NCBI GenBank assembly: GCA_022827185.1
Contig: JAJDTM010000011.1
Location: forward strand, 1-53,997
Direction: 5' to 3'
Length of the DNA: 53,997 nt
DNA from: Candidatus Poribacteria bacterium
GTDB taxonomy: Bacteria; Poribacteria; WGA-4E; WGA-3G
The first letter of the stretch is position 1; each line of letters begins with the position of its first letter. Shown here piece after piece: positions 8,692 to 18,299 of this stretch. The translations under genes and the position numbers were made by a program. A model generated the notes under the pieces. It saw only the letters and a list, made by a program, of their open reading frames with translations. It was not told the origin of the DNA and did not search any database.

Positions 8692-11214
8692 GTGTTTGAC
8701 TTTACCAGAAGCCGCTTTATTGACGGTTTCCGACTGTTGATAGTTCCCAATCAAAAAAAGACGTTTTGGCTGCTACCACCACTTTTTATTCTCGTCCTCT
8801 TCATCATCGCGAACTGGTGTTTCCCGCTGCCCAAAGAACGTCTCCATCCATCACCGTCCCGGATTGTTTTAGACCGAAACGGAGAATGGCTCCGCGCGTT
8901 TTTGGCTGACGACGGTATGTGGCACTTTAGTCGTCAGTCAACTGAAAACTTTTTTCTACACCAAGCGATGCTAACAGCAGAGGACAAATGGTTCTACTAT
9001 CACTGCGGGATCAATCCAGTGTCTATCGTCACTGCCCTCTATGATAATATCAAAGCCGGAGAGGTGGTACGTGGCGCCTCAACGATCACGATGCAGCTCG
9101 CCCGACTGATGGAACCGAAAGCACGGAACGTTCCAAATAAACTCATTGAAATGTTCCGCGCACTCCAACTTGAACTGGCATATTCTAAATCTGAGATTCT
9201 AAACCTTTACTTTAACATGCTGCCTTACGGCGGGAATATCGTTGGGACAGGGGCAGCCTCTCGGCTTTACTTCAACAAACCGGAGCATGCGATTAGTCTC
9301 GGTGAAGCAGCACTCCTCGCCGCTATTCCGAACTCACCTGAACGCCTGCGTCCAGATAAATTTCCAGAAGATGCCAGAAAAGCGCGCGCAAAAATTTTGG
9401 ATAGACTCCTCGCGCACAAACAGATTTCCGAGCAACAGTGGGAGGAGGCATTGCAAGAACCTATTCCGACAAAACGGTATCCGCTCCCTTTCAATGCCCC
9501 ACACCTCTCACGTATGTTGGTTAAGGGAAATCGATGGAACACAGAAACCACAACCGATGGTAGGATATACACGACAATAGACGCGAAGGTTCAGGAAACC
9601 GCGGCGCATATTCTCCGTGAATATCTGAATGCAGCCGCTGCGGGAATTGCGAGTTCCCATCATTCGCAGCCCCATAGCGCGAGTACAGGCGCGATCGTTG
9701 TTATGGATACGCAGAGTCGCCAGGTCTTAGCAATGGTGGGTTCTCACGATTTCTTCGATCAGGATGCATCAGGGCAGGTAAACGGCACCCTCGCACCGCG
9801 TTCCCCGGGTTCCGCACTTAAACCTTTCGTTTACGCACTTGCGATGGAACAAGGCTTGATTACCCCAGAAACACTGCTCTTTGATGTCCCAGTGAACTAC
9901 GCTGGATATGAACCCGTGAACTACGATAGCATATACAACGGCTATGTTACTGCGCATCAGGCACTCGCACGCTCTCTCAACGTCCCCGCTGTGAACCTTA
10001 ATGCCCGCCTTAAAGATATTACACTGCACGCCTTTCTCAAACAGGCAGGTATCACTACGCTTATACCTACCCAAAAGTACGGACTCTCTATGGTGCTGGG
10101 TGGATGCGAAGTGAACCTGCTTGAACTCACAACACTTTACGCCGGATTGGCAAACATGGGAGAATTCGCGCCTTATCAAATAGTAGCCAGCAATCAGCAA
10201 TCAGAAAACCTTCTTGCTGAAGGTTTCCGATGGAAACCGAGGGCTAAAAACCATTCACAGCGTTTATTCCGAAAAGAGACAAGTTTCATCATAACTGAGA
10301 TGCTAACCACTTCGCAGCTGCCCGCGAATACTGTCAAAAATCCGGAAGCCTTTGAAAGCACCATGAACCTCCCGAAGATCGCTTGGAAAACTGGCACTTC
10401 GTATGGACATCGGGATGCCTGGTGTATCGGGTATTCACCGAAATTAACGATCGGTGTGTGGCTCGGTAATTTTGATGGAAAAGGTTCGCCAATGCTCAGC
10501 GGTGTAGACGCAGCAACACCTGTACTCTTCGCGCTCTTCAGTGCGCTCACGGGTCAAGATACACATCGCTGGTTTACGAAACCTGAACAACTGAAAACAC
10601 GAGAGGTCTGTGCACTCACGGGTGCTGTTCCCTCGCCACACTGTCCTACCCGTAAAAGCGATGTCTATATCCCCGGACTCTCACCTGTCGCTATCTGTAC
10701 GATTCACAAACGCATCTATGTTGATAGCGATACTGGATACAGCCTCTGCTCCCATTGTCGGAATCTTCCGATAGAGGAGTCTAAAGAGGGTGCACAACCT
10801 GATATAACACACACGGCACATAGCAGTGTGGAAACGAAGATATTTGAAGAATGGCCCGCCGAGGCGGCGACTTGGTTGGCAAAGAATGGGTTTGCTGTGC
10901 CAGTACTTCCAGAACACAATCCATTGTGCACAGGGGCAATTGCCGGGACTGCGCCGGTTATCCTATCCCCCACGGAAGATACTGTCTACTACATACGGGA
11001 TAGCGTTCCGTTAGCACACCAAAAAATACAATTGTCCGCCTCAACTTCCAATCGGACACAGCAGTTATTCTGGTTTCTGGATGGTGAGTTGATTTTCAAG
11101 GGGAATGCGGGGGAACAATATTGGCTCACACCTGTCAAAGGGGAACATGTGATCACCTGTGTAGATGCGGAGGGACGCTCAGCGAGCCGCCCACTCCACA
11201 TTTCAGTTTTTTAA
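8692..11214 (+). CDS. pbpC: Penicillin-binding protein 1C (bifunctional class A PBP)
   Basis: An 840-residue inner-membrane peptidoglycan synthase. One membrane anchor at 26-44. A GT51 glycosyltransferase domain at about 60-225 has the catalytic AEDKWFY (Glu97) and GASTITMQLAR motifs. The transpeptidase domain has SALK (nucleophile Ser374), SLN (428-430) and KTG (566-568). A C-terminal BiPBP_C beta-domain (about 750-840) is specific to PBP1C, as is pairing with alpha-2-macroglobulin. It polymerises lipid II and cross-links strands in the periplasm. Translation starts at GTG 8692; no ATG fits. It lies 206 bases after the preceding gene, across a repeat cluster, and is probably in the same operon. 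Confidence 0.93.
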   Translation: MFDFTRSRFIDGFRLLIVPNQKKTFWLLPPLFILVLFIIANWCFPLPKERLHPSPSRIVLDRNGEWLRAFLADDGMWHFSRQSTENFFLHQAMLTAEDKWFYYHCGINPVSIVTALYDNIKAGEVVRGASTITMQLARLMEPKARNVPNKLIEMFRALQLELAYSKSEILNLYFNMLPYGGNIVGTGAASRLYFNKPEHAISLGEAALLAAIPNSPERLRPDKFPEDARKARAKILDRLLAHKQISEQQWEEALQEPIPTKRYPLPFNAPHLSRMLVKGNRWNTETTTDGRIYTTIDAKVQETAAHILREYLNAAAAGIASSHHSQPHSASTGAIVVMDTQSRQVLAMVGSHDFFDQDASGQVNGTLAPRSPGSALKPFVYALAMEQGLITPETLLFDVPVNYAGYEPVNYDSIYNGYVTAHQALARSLNVPAVNLNARLKDITLHAFLKQAGITTLIPTQKYGLSMVLGGCEVNLLELTTLYAGLANMGEFAPYQIVASNQQSENLLAEGFRWKPRAKNHSQRLFRKETSFIITEMLTTSQLPANTVKNPEAFESTMNLPKIAWKTGTSYGHRDAWCIGYSPKLTIGVWLGNFDGKGSPMLSGVDAATPVLFALFSALTGQDTHRWFTKPEQLKTREVCALTGAVPSPHCPTRKSDVYIPGLSPVAICTIHKRIYVDSDTGYSLCSHCRNLPIEESKEGAQPDITHTAHSSVETKIFEEWPAEAATWLAKNGFAVPVLPEHNPLCTGAIAGTAPVILSPTEDTVYYIRDSVPLAHQKIQLSASTSNRTQQLFWFLDGELIFKGNAGEQYWLTPVKGEHVITCVDAEGRSASRPLHISVF

Positions 11215-11222
11215 TGGCTATC

Positions 11223-11316
11223 AGCCATCGGCTTTCAGCAGTCAGTAAAGACGCAAACATTACAGAACTGCCTCGCAGTGAGAGTTTTCCTTGCTGATTA
11301 CTGACCGCTGACGGCT
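11223..11316. repeat. Imperfect inverted repeat of the agccatcggc family
   Basis: The 23 bases at 11223-11245 (agccatcggc, then tttcagcagtcag) are inversely repeated at 11294-11316 with 17 of 23 matching. A further close copy is at 13553-13575, and a partial one near 19867-19882. The element sits between the converging pbpC and LamG genes and may also end transcription. Confidence 0.55.
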
Positions 11317-11321
11317 AATGA

Positions 11322-12077
11322 CTATAAATCAGACTTGAGCTTGCCCCAAGTTGTCGTCAGTTTTCCGGTTGCATCCACAGCGAGGGCTGCTTCCATGTGG
11401 GCTACGACTTCCTCCTCTGTGAGTGCGACACTCCACATCTTAAATTCATCAATGATACCGTTGAAGAAATTGCCGTTGCCTTGACTCGCAGCGATGCACA
11501 TACCTTCGGTCCCGAAATCCATACGTGCATCCCCACCGGCATCCGCTTCAGCATCAAGTTCCCCGTTAATATACATCCATGCTGTCTGTTTGCTCTGTGA
11601 CCCGACAAAGTAGTACCATTCGGCTTCAAACGCAGTATAATTCGTGACCGCCTGTAATTCTACACCCTGCGTCGCAAAGTAGAATCCAAATAAAACGCCA
11701 CCACGGTTGAACGTAATATGCGGTCGCCCACCACCATTGAGCCTATACAGCAGATCAATGCGGTTGCCGCCCTCAATTTTATCATCCGGTTTGAACCAAA
11801 ACTCAATCGTCATTTCCTTCGGCTGATCAATCTTGAGCGGGTCGAAGTTCACACTCCCATTTTTAAAATGGAGTGCTTGTCCGACGACACCCTCTACCCA
11901 TTTAGCGTTTTTGATTTCGCCCTTGAAACTGTTAGGTCCGATGTCGGCTGCCGTATTTCCCTTTCCTTCATCAAAAGGTATGTAGATAAGTAAATCTTTG
12001 TCTGGATCTGCTGCATGCCCGAGCATACAACTCATCAAAAACACTGCAACTGCCAAAAAACAGATAAATTGTTTCAT
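11322..12077 (-). CDS. Secreted LamG/jelly-roll protein with C-terminal KLxxxW motif
   Basis: A 251-residue secreted protein. The start is set at the ATG at 12077, where a typical signal peptide begins (MKQFICFLAVAVFLMSC); FLMSC might act as a lipobox. The mature protein is a concanavalin-like LamG domain: YIPFDEGKGNTAADIGPNSFKG, then MTIEFWFKP, YINGELD and GIIDEFKMWSVALTEEEV. Such domains bind carbohydrates or proteins outside the cell; the ligand is unknown. The C-terminus reads KLTTTWGKLKSDL, shared with five other exported proteins in this window. A miniature inverted-repeat element lies just upstream. Confidence 0.8.
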   Translation of the reverse strand: MKQFICFLAVAVFLMSCMLGHAADPDKDLLIYIPFDEGKGNTAADIGPNSFKGEIKNAKWVEGVVGQALHFKNGSVNFDPLKIDQPKEMTIEFWFKPDDKIEGGNRIDLLYRLNGGGRPHITFNRGGVLFGFYFATQGVELQAVTNYTAFEAEWYYFVGSQSKQTAWMYINGELDAEADAGGDARMDFGTEGMCIAASQGNGNFFNGIIDEFKMWSVALTEEEVVAHMEAALAVDATGKLTTTWGKLKSDL

Positions 12078-12162
12078 CTCTATTTGTGTGAGTACACCTT
12101 GAAATATACTGCTATGCATACTTTCAGGTGCAACCCCTCGCTTCCTCCAATTTTTTAATAGT

Positions 12163-12277
12163 TAGGACTTACGCAGCCCCACTGCAGGGTTTTTGCTGGG
12201 GTATTTCTTCAGGGTTTCAAACCCCGCCTGCAGAGTGCGTCGGACATCCGTTATCATGGAAAAATGCGTAAGTCCTA
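12163..12277. mobile_element. Miniature inverted-repeat element, taggacttacgca family
   Basis: Perfect 13-base inverted ends, taggacttacgca (12163-12175) and tgcgtaagtccta (12265-12277), enclose an internal palindromic part (ctgcagg to cctgcag). It is flanked by aatagt on both sides, which may be a target duplication, or TA if the ends are read two bases shorter. A second copy lies at 19946-20036 and one end at 8507. Confidence 0.65.
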
Positions 12278-12335
12278 AATAGTTATATGTAATATAGGGA
12301 CTTCAATTTTACCCAAGTTATTGAATATAAAACGT

Positions 12336-13010
12336 CTACTGACGCTTCAATTCAGCCCACGTAATCGCTAATTTGTCAGCGGGTTCAACGGCTGTCGGTG
12401 GAATACCTTCACCATTAATTTCAACATATTCATAAAGAACGGTTGAATCCCTACCACCTAAACCCGGACGCCCCTTATCGTAGGTTTTATCTTGGTTTTC
12501 AACCATCAGTTTTCCATCAATGTAGGTTCTGAGGGTCTCCCCTTCCGTTTCAAAGACGATCGTATATGCGTCGCCGCCTTTCGTGTCCTTTGAATCAGGC
12601 CGTTTCGGACGGGGACCGCCGGTAATCTCATTTGCGGCGCCACCACTAAACATAAATAGCGAAGTGGTATGGGAATTATAACTGATTTCCAAGAAATAGA
12701 AATCCACTGCGGGTTCCTGTACCCGTGCGAACAAGTGGAAATAGGGTCCAGCAGCCTTTCGGGCTTTGACTTCCATCCGGTAATCACTCCAGTTATCTTC
12801 ACCGAAATAGATACCTGAATTCTGTCCACCGGCGACAGTGAGTTCAAGCATACCGTCTTTGACTTTCGCTGTCGCCTGCGGTCCGAGTTCCCAATCCGCA
12901 ATCTCCTTCTCGCTATCAAACTCGTAACGAATCGCTACTGCTGGCTGTATTGCTAATATGAAAGCGAAACAGACACATATATAGAGGCACTGAAGGTTTA
13001 GTTTCTTCAT
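12336..13010 (-). CDS. Secreted jelly-roll (DUF1080-like) protein with C-terminal KLxxxW motif
   Basis: A 224-residue secreted protein with a signal peptide ending QPAVA (about residue 26). The body resembles DUF1080/family-16-like concanavalin folds: YEFDSEKEIADWEL, IYFGEDNWSDYRMEVKAR, LRTYIDGKLMVENQD and GRPGLGGRDSTVLYEYVEI. These often bind or cleave polysaccharides, but no catalytic pair is evident. The C-terminus reads DKLAITWAELKRQ, the motif shared by six proteins here although this fold differs from the LamG and propeller members. The start has AAGGAG nine bases upstream. Function unknown beyond probable extracellular binding. Confidence 0.75.
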   Translation of the reverse strand: MKKLNLQCLYICVCFAFILAIQPAVAIRYEFDSEKEIADWELGPQATAKVKDGMLELTVAGGQNSGIYFGEDNWSDYRMEVKARKAAGPYFHLFARVQEPAVDFYFLEISYNSHTTSLFMFSGGAANEITGGPRPKRPDSKDTKGGDAYTIVFETEGETLRTYIDGKLMVENQDKTYDKGRPGLGGRDSTVLYEYVEINGEGIPPTAVEPADKLAITWAELKRQ

Positions 13011-13154
13011 AAGATTTTCTCCTTATAGGTATTTTAAACACGAAATTTTTCGCTCGGTTCTCTTACGAGTTTTCACAGCAAGTTTTGGGAACTTAGCAAC
13101 CGCTCTAAAGTCCTATTATTTTACACAACATTGTGTAACTTGTCAACCTTCTTC

Positions 13155-13526
13155 TTATCCGCCTCGGATCGCAGCGATAGTCAGGCAGCCCCAACCTACA
13201 ATAAACGCCAAACCACCGATAGGTGTAATTGCACCGAGCCATCGGATGCCCGTAAGACTCAGCACATAAAGACTTCCCGAAAAGATCAGGATACCAGCGA
13301 AAAAACACCATCCAGATGCAGCCGTGAGTTGGTTTTGCCACTGTGATACTGCCCACGCCACAGCGAGGAGTCCAAGACTGTGGTACATCTGATATTGTAC
13401 GGCTACTTCAAACGTCTCAAGCATCTCCGGTGAGAGTTTTGACTTAAGGGTATGTGCCCCAAACGCTCCCAAAATAACGCCAAGCAGGCTCAAACCTGAA
13501 CCGAGTGCGAAGAAAAGATTTTGCAT
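13155..13526 (-). CDS. DUF423 family small membrane protein
   Basis: A 123-residue inner-membrane protein with four hydrophobic helices. It shows the family signature LGAFGAHTLKSKLS followed by F-x-x-A-V-x-Y-Q-x-Y-H-S-L-G-L, as in E. coli YgdD. The role of the family is not known. The ATG at 13526 is chosen because AAGGAG lies six bases upstream and the hydrophobic N-terminus begins there; an upstream ATG at 13550 lacks such a site. A copy of the agccatcggc repeat lies just upstream (13553-13575), and the EF-G2 gene is divergent. Confidence 0.88.
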   Translation of the reverse strand: MQNLFFALGSGLSLLGVILGAFGAHTLKSKLSPEMLETFEVAVQYQMYHSLGLLAVAWAVSQWQNQLTAASGWCFFAGILIFSGSLYVLSLTGIRWLGAITPIGGLAFIVGWGCLTIAAIRGG

Positions 13527-13552
13527 GGATATCTCCTTTGTAACCAGCACTC

Positions 13553-13575
13553 AGCCATCGGCGATCAGCAATCAG
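13553..13575. repeat. Copy of the agccatcggc repeat
   Basis: Begins agccatcggcgatcagcaat, a near match to 11223-11245. It lies just before the DUF423 start. Confidence 0.5.
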
Positions 13576-13700
13576 CGATAGTTGATATGCTATGCTTTTT
13601 GAGTTTCCACTGTGATTCATGAACTTCTCCATTATAACTTAAATCTGACATCCGATGTCAGATGTTTTTGTGGAAGAATGACCCTGAAATAAATATTTTC

Positions 13701-13729
13701 TTGACATTTTTGTTACACCGTGGTAAGAT
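13701..13729 (+). promoter_or_regulatory. Sigma70 promoter of the EF-G2 gene
   Basis: A consensus TTGACA (13701-13706), a 17-base spacer and TAAGAT (13724-13729). Transcription would start near 13736, about 62 bases before the ATG. Confidence 0.8.
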
Positions 13730-13797
13730 GTAATTGTAACGGCATAGCTCGCTCTATTCCGTAGTGGTTAATAGTAAAAGGAGAAATTTTTGGACGT

Positions 13798-15870
13798 ATG
13801 AAACAATACAGAACCGATGAGATCCGGAACATCGCAATTATTGCGCATTCAGGAGCAGGCAAGACATCACTCGTTGAAGCGATGCTTTACAACGGTGGTG
13901 CAATTGAGCGTATGGGCGCTGTTGATAGTGGAACTTCTGCAGCTGACTATGCCGCTGACGAGATAGAACGCAAAACCACCCTCAATTGTTCAGTCTGTAT
14001 CGCAGAATGGGAAGGACACAAACTAAATCTGATTGATACCCCCGGCGCAGAAGATTTTTACGGGGACCTCTATAGCGTACTCCGAATTGTTGACGCGGTT
14101 GTCGTCGTCGTCGATGCAACAACGGGTGTCGAAGGTGGCACCGAAAAGGTATGGGAAGTCGCAGACAATTATGGACTCCCACGTCTCATCTTTATCAACA
14201 AGATGGACAAAGAGAACGCCAGTTTTGAAAACGCGCTTGCAAGCATTGAAGATATTTTAGAGACCCGAGCCGTCCCCGTTCAACTTCCGATTGGGAAAGA
14301 GGATAATTTTGCGGGTATCGTCGATGTCGTACAGATGGCAGCGTATCTACAACCCGATGGCAACAAGCGCGCCGCGAAAGCGGAAATCCCAGCAGAGTTG
14401 GAAGCACAAGCTGAAGAGGCCCGCGAAGCACTCGTTGAAGTTGCAGCAGAAAGCGACGATGAACTCATTGAGAAGTTTTTTGAAGGCGAACTCACTGACG
14501 AAGAAATTCAAAATGGTTTACAAATCGGCATCTCTGAGAATCAGTTTGCCCCTGTACTTTGTGGTGCAGCACTGAACAATGTCGGCGTGCAGCAACTGAT
14601 GGATACACTCGTGAACGGGTGCCCATCACCGGTCAATATCGGTGCGGTAAAAAGTGCCGAGAACGAAGAGGAGACCCGTGAACCGTCATCAGAGGCGCCA
14701 ATGTCCGCTGTCGTTTTCAAAACGATTGCCGACCCGTTTGCCGGACAATTGAGCTTCTTCCGCGTCTACTCTGGCGTATTGCAAGGGGACTCCCAAGTCA
14801 GTAATTCGACGCGTGGAGAAGTTGAACGTCTCGGCAAAACGACATTCATGAACGGCAAGGAGGCGATCAGCACACCACAGGTCGAAGCCGGCGATATCGG
14901 CGCGCTCACCAAACTTGCCGCGACCCAAACAGGGGACACCCTTTGCGATAGAGATACGCCAATCCAACTCACAGGTATAGAGTTCCCGAACTCGGTGCTC
15001 TCTTACGCGATCCGTCCGACGCGTGAAGGTGATGATGAAAAGTTGATGACATCCCTCACACGCATGTCTGAAGAAGATCCAGTATTTAGAATTGAACGGA
15101 ACGAAATCACAAAGCAATTGCTCGTCTCCGGACTTGGCGACTTACACATTACTGTCAATCGGGAACGGATGGCAGATAAATTCGGCGTAGAAACCGATGT
15201 TGAACCACCGAAAGTGCCGTACCGGGAAACGATTCGTCGAAGTGTTCAGAATATCCAAGGCAGACACAAACGTCAATCCGGTGGTAGGGGTCAGTTCGGT
15301 GATGTCACGATTAATCTCGCCCCCTTGCAACGCGGTGAAGGCTTTGAGTTCGTTAACAATATTGTCGGGGGTGCAATCCCGCGCAACTATATCCCGGCTG
15401 TCGAAAAAGGCATCCGCGAGCGGATGGATAGAGGTTTACTTGCGGGTTTCCCCGTTGTTGATATCCAAATCGATCTCCATGACGGTAAATATCACCCTGT
15501 CGATTCTTCGGATATGGCGTTCCAAATCGCAGGTTCTATCGCCTTCGCTGCCGCTGCCGAACAAGCCGATGCCTGCCTACTTGAACCGGTCATGAACGTC
15601 ACGATCACGGTGCCAGAACAGTTTATGGGGAACATTATCGGTGACTTGAACGGACGGCGCGGACAGGTGATGGGTGTTGAGCAGATAGGGAAAAAGCAGG
15701 TCATTCAAGCAAACATCCCGCTTTCGGAGATGCTGCGGTATTCGATCGATCTCAAGTCGATGACGAGTGCCCGTGGCAACTTCACGATGGAATTTTCGCA
15801 CTACGACATCGCACCTGACGATGTCGCGCAGAAGGTCATCGCTGAGTCAAAGACGGAAGAAGAAGAGTAG
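13798..15870 (+). CDS. Elongation factor G-like GTPase, EF-G2 subfamily
   Basis: A 690-residue translational GTPase. G1 is AHSGAGKT (16-23), G3 is DTPG (80-83), G4 is NKMD (134-137). Domains II to V follow, with KVPYRETI and the RGQFGDV region of domain IV and GDLNGRRGQVMG in domain V. Features such as YNGGAIERMGAVDSGTSAADY and GGTEKVWEVA resemble the second EF-G type known from Thermus rather than the canonical factor. It binds the ribosome and hydrolyses GTP; EF-G2 proteins may support translocation or a specialised step. It stands alone, without str-operon genes, and has its own strong promoter, which fits a secondary EF-G. A bidirectional terminator follows. Confidence 0.88.
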   Translation: MKQYRTDEIRNIAIIAHSGAGKTSLVEAMLYNGGAIERMGAVDSGTSAADYAADEIERKTTLNCSVCIAEWEGHKLNLIDTPGAEDFYGDLYSVLRIVDAVVVVVDATTGVEGGTEKVWEVADNYGLPRLIFINKMDKENASFENALASIEDILETRAVPVQLPIGKEDNFAGIVDVVQMAAYLQPDGNKRAAKAEIPAELEAQAEEAREALVEVAAESDDELIEKFFEGELTDEEIQNGLQIGISENQFAPVLCGAALNNVGVQQLMDTLVNGCPSPVNIGAVKSAENEEETREPSSEAPMSAVVFKTIADPFAGQLSFFRVYSGVLQGDSQVSNSTRGEVERLGKTTFMNGKEAISTPQVEAGDIGALTKLAATQTGDTLCDRDTPIQLTGIEFPNSVLSYAIRPTREGDDEKLMTSLTRMSEEDPVFRIERNEITKQLLVSGLGDLHITVNRERMADKFGVETDVEPPKVPYRETIRRSVQNIQGRHKRQSGGRGQFGDVTINLAPLQRGEGFEFVNNIVGGAIPRNYIPAVEKGIRERMDRGLLAGFPVVDIQIDLHDGKYHPVDSSDMAFQIAGSIAFAAAAEQADACLLEPVMNVTITVPEQFMGNIIGDLNGRRGQVMGVEQIGKKQVIQANIPLSEMLRYSIDLKSMTSARGNFTMEFSHYDIAPDDVAQKVIAESKTEEEE

Positions 15871-15920
15871 ATTCGCGTAGGTCTACGAAAATGCACTAAA
15901 GCACGTACATAGAAAAAATA

Positions 15921-15956
15921 TAAACCCGCTGTTGACATGAATTAGCAGCGGGTTTA
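15921..15956. terminator. Bidirectional terminator between converging genes
   Basis: Perfect 11-base arms taaacccgctg (15921-15931) and cagcgggttta (15946-15956), followed by a T-rich run on the plus strand and preceded by an A-rich run serving the minus strand. It lies between EF-G2 and the aldehyde dehydrogenase. Confidence 0.8.
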
Positions 15957-15989
15957 CGTTTTTAAAATTAGAAAATCCAATCTTTAATC

Positions 15990-17408
15990 TTAACCATCCA
16001 AATGGAAGATCGCCATCTTCAATTCGGTCATCTCTTCTATGGCGTATTTCGGGCCTTCCTTGCCCATACCGCTCTCTTTGACACCCCCATACGGCATCAA
16101 GTCTGCACGCCACTGTGTACCCCAGTTCACCATCAGATTACCAGACTCGACCTCCCGGACGAACTTCATTGCCCAATCGACGTTCTGCGTGAAGATTGCG
16201 GCACTCAGTCCGTAGTTCGTATCGTTGGCAAGAGCGATAGCCTCATCAATGTCGTTGACGCGCGTTACACCGACAGCCGGTCCAAAAACTTCATCACAGG
16301 AGATTTTCATCTCTGGCTTGACGTTAGCGAGGATAGCCGGTGAAACAAACTGGTCATGCTTCTCTCCACCGGTGAGGAGTTCTGCACCGTCCGAGACGGC
16401 TTCCTGAATCCACTCGGCGACACGAGTGGCATCGCCTTCTCGAATCATCGGTCCCATGCGTGTGCCTTCTACCAGTGGGTCGCCAGTACTGATTTGGGCA
16501 ACTTCGGCTTGGAACGCATCTAAGAAATCGCCGTAGATTTTCTCGTGTGCGATGACGCGCTGCGTTGAGATGCAGACCTGTCCTGCATTAGAATAACCGG
16601 ACGCTGCCGCCGCACGTGCGACCTTTTCAGGATCAGCATCGGGCATGACAATGAGCGGTGAATTTGAGCCGAGTTCCATCGTGACACGCTTCAATCCAGC
16701 GACCTTACAGATATGTTCGCCGACATCACGGCTACCGGTAAAAGTAATCTTCCGAACGCGTCGGTCTGCACAGAGTGTATCACCGATTTCGCCACCAGGG
16801 CCCGTCACGCACTGAATCGCTTCAGGCGGCGTGCCTGCTTCTAAAAAGAGCTCGACGAGTTTTAGCGCGGAGAGCGGTGTATCCGTCGCGGGTTTGATGA
16901 TAATTGCGTTGCCACCAGCGATTGCGGGACCGGCTTTGTGGCAGACAAGGTGCAGCGGAAAGTTGAATGGGCTAATACCAGCGACAATACCACACGGCAT
17001 ACGTACTGTAAAGCCGAGTCTGTTTTTGACACCGGGCGCGCCTTCAAGTGGAATCGTTTCACCGGTTAATCGTTTTGCCTCCTCTGCAGAGAGGGCAATA
17101 ATTTCCGAAGCGCGGGTGGCTTCAACCGTCGCCTCAGCAAGGATTTTCCCTTCCTCACGGGTGATAACCTCGGCGAGTTCGCCTGCGCGTTCCACCATCA
17201 AATCCGCCACCTTCCGCAGGATCTCATAGCGTTCATAGCCAGTCATCTCTGCCATGAGCTTCGCGCCGCGTTCCGCGGTCTGAATAGCGGTTTCAACGTC
17301 GTTTGCGTCTCCTCTGGGGACAGTATCAACAACTGAACCGTCAAAGGGACTCAGTACGTCAATCTTATCGGATTTATCAATCCATTCTCCACCTACGTGC
17401 ATTTGCAT
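15990..17408 (-). CDS. Aldehyde dehydrogenase (NAD(P)+-dependent)
   Basis: A 472-residue cytoplasmic ALDH-superfamily enzyme, oxidising an aldehyde to the acid. It has the oxyanion Asn in SPFNFP (Asn149), the nucleotide-binding FTGS (223-226), the general base Glu245 (MELGSNSP) and the nucleophile Cys279 (GQVCIS). The overall pattern is closest to the lactaldehyde/non-phosphorylating glyceraldehyde-3-phosphate group. It is downstream of a LamG protein and an enolase-family dehydratase on the same strand, which suggests sugar-acid or methylpentose breakdown; the substrate is inference. GGAG lies ten bases before the start. Confidence 0.9.
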   Translation of the reverse strand: MQMHVGGEWIDKSDKIDVLSPFDGSVVDTVPRGDANDVETAIQTAERGAKLMAEMTGYERYEILRKVADLMVERAGELAEVITREEGKILAEATVEATRASEIIALSAEEAKRLTGETIPLEGAPGVKNRLGFTVRMPCGIVAGISPFNFPLHLVCHKAGPAIAGGNAIIIKPATDTPLSALKLVELFLEAGTPPEAIQCVTGPGGEIGDTLCADRRVRKITFTGSRDVGEHICKVAGLKRVTMELGSNSPLIVMPDADPEKVARAAAASGYSNAGQVCISTQRVIAHEKIYGDFLDAFQAEVAQISTGDPLVEGTRMGPMIREGDATRVAEWIQEAVSDGAELLTGGEKHDQFVSPAILANVKPEMKISCDEVFGPAVGVTRVNDIDEAIALANDTNYGLSAAIFTQNVDWAMKFVREVESGNLMVNWGTQWRADLMPYGGVKESGMGKEGPKYAIEEMTELKMAIFHLDG

Positions 17409-17487
17409 AATGCGCTATCTCCATTTCTACTTCGGCACACGGCATGTAATGCAGGCACAAGACCTACTCCCACAAATGGTATGCCTA

Positions 17488-18288
17488 TTATTTTCTGGCT
17501 TTCAGCAAAGCCCAAGTTGTTGTTAATTTGTCAGCAGCATCAACAGCAGCAAAGACAGCTAATCCGCTATCCATGACATCATTGAGTTCACCTTCAGAGA
17601 GTGCCTCAGTGAAGAATCCAACTTCGTCAAAGAGACCTGTCGCCGCAACGTTGCCAGGCCGTGCACCGATCCAGATCGGCGATTCACTGGTATCCAGTGT
17701 GCCACCACTCGGTTTCTCGCCATCCACTTTTCCATCAACGTACATCTGAACATTTTTGCCGTCATAGATTTTAGCGATGTGATGCCACTTGCCGTCAGCA
17801 ATAATAGTTTTACCATCAATACGCCCGACGTTTCCCTTGACGTGCCACATAAAAACCGGATAGTCGTCAGTGTGAATCCATATATCGAGATGGCGCACAT
17901 TTTCTGGTTCGGGCCAGACATCTCCGTTTCGCCAGACAACATATTGCCACGAGGCGTTTTCCAACTTCACCCATGCGACAAACGAGTAGGGATCAGAATT
18001 GAAAACATCGTCGTGATCAACACGGACGTAACTATCACCTTTGCCGGCGAATTTCAGTGCGCCGCCGAACTTGCCGTTTTTTACCCATTCAAGGCTACCC
18101 TTGATTTCACCGTCGTGTCCGCTGACGATATCTTTGGCAACCTTTCCGCCGCCATCCTCAAAGAGCCAAGCACTCGCCAAACCGAGTTGCGCAGCGTGTG
18201 CGGTAAGACCAAACCCCATCATGAGGATTAGCAAACCTAAACTGACTCTGAAAGCCTGTGCTTGACAGGCAGAAATTACCGTATTCAT
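17488..18288 (-). CDS. Secreted LamG protein with C-terminal KLxxxW motif
   Basis: A 266-residue secreted protein. The start is moved to the ATG at 18288, seven bases after AAGGAG, which itself overlaps the stop of the preceding enolase-family gene, so translation is probably coupled. The signal peptide ends GLTAHA. The LamG domain shows LASAWLFEDGGGKVAKDIVSG, YSFVAWVKL, DGKWHHIAKIYDG, MYVDGK and GLFDEVGFFTEALSEGEL. The C-terminus DKLTTTWALLKARK is the shared motif. It may bind a glycan processed by the neighbouring enzymes. Confidence 0.82.
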   Translation of the reverse strand: MNTVISACQAQAFRVSLGLLILMMGFGLTAHAAQLGLASAWLFEDGGGKVAKDIVSGHDGEIKGSLEWVKNGKFGGALKFAGKGDSYVRVDHDDVFNSDPYSFVAWVKLENASWQYVVWRNGDVWPEPENVRHLDIWIHTDDYPVFMWHVKGNVGRIDGKTIIADGKWHHIAKIYDGKNVQMYVDGKVDGEKPSGGTLDTSESPIWIGARPGNVAATGLFDEVGFFTEALSEGELNDVMDSGLAVFAAVDAADKLTTTWALLKARK

Positions 18289-18299
18289 CTTGCCTCTCC

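Noticed and set aside
17424..17460. Possible sigma54 site before the aldehyde dehydrogenase
   Set aside because: The GG-N10-GC spacing is there, but the flanking bases do not match TTGGCA and TTGC.
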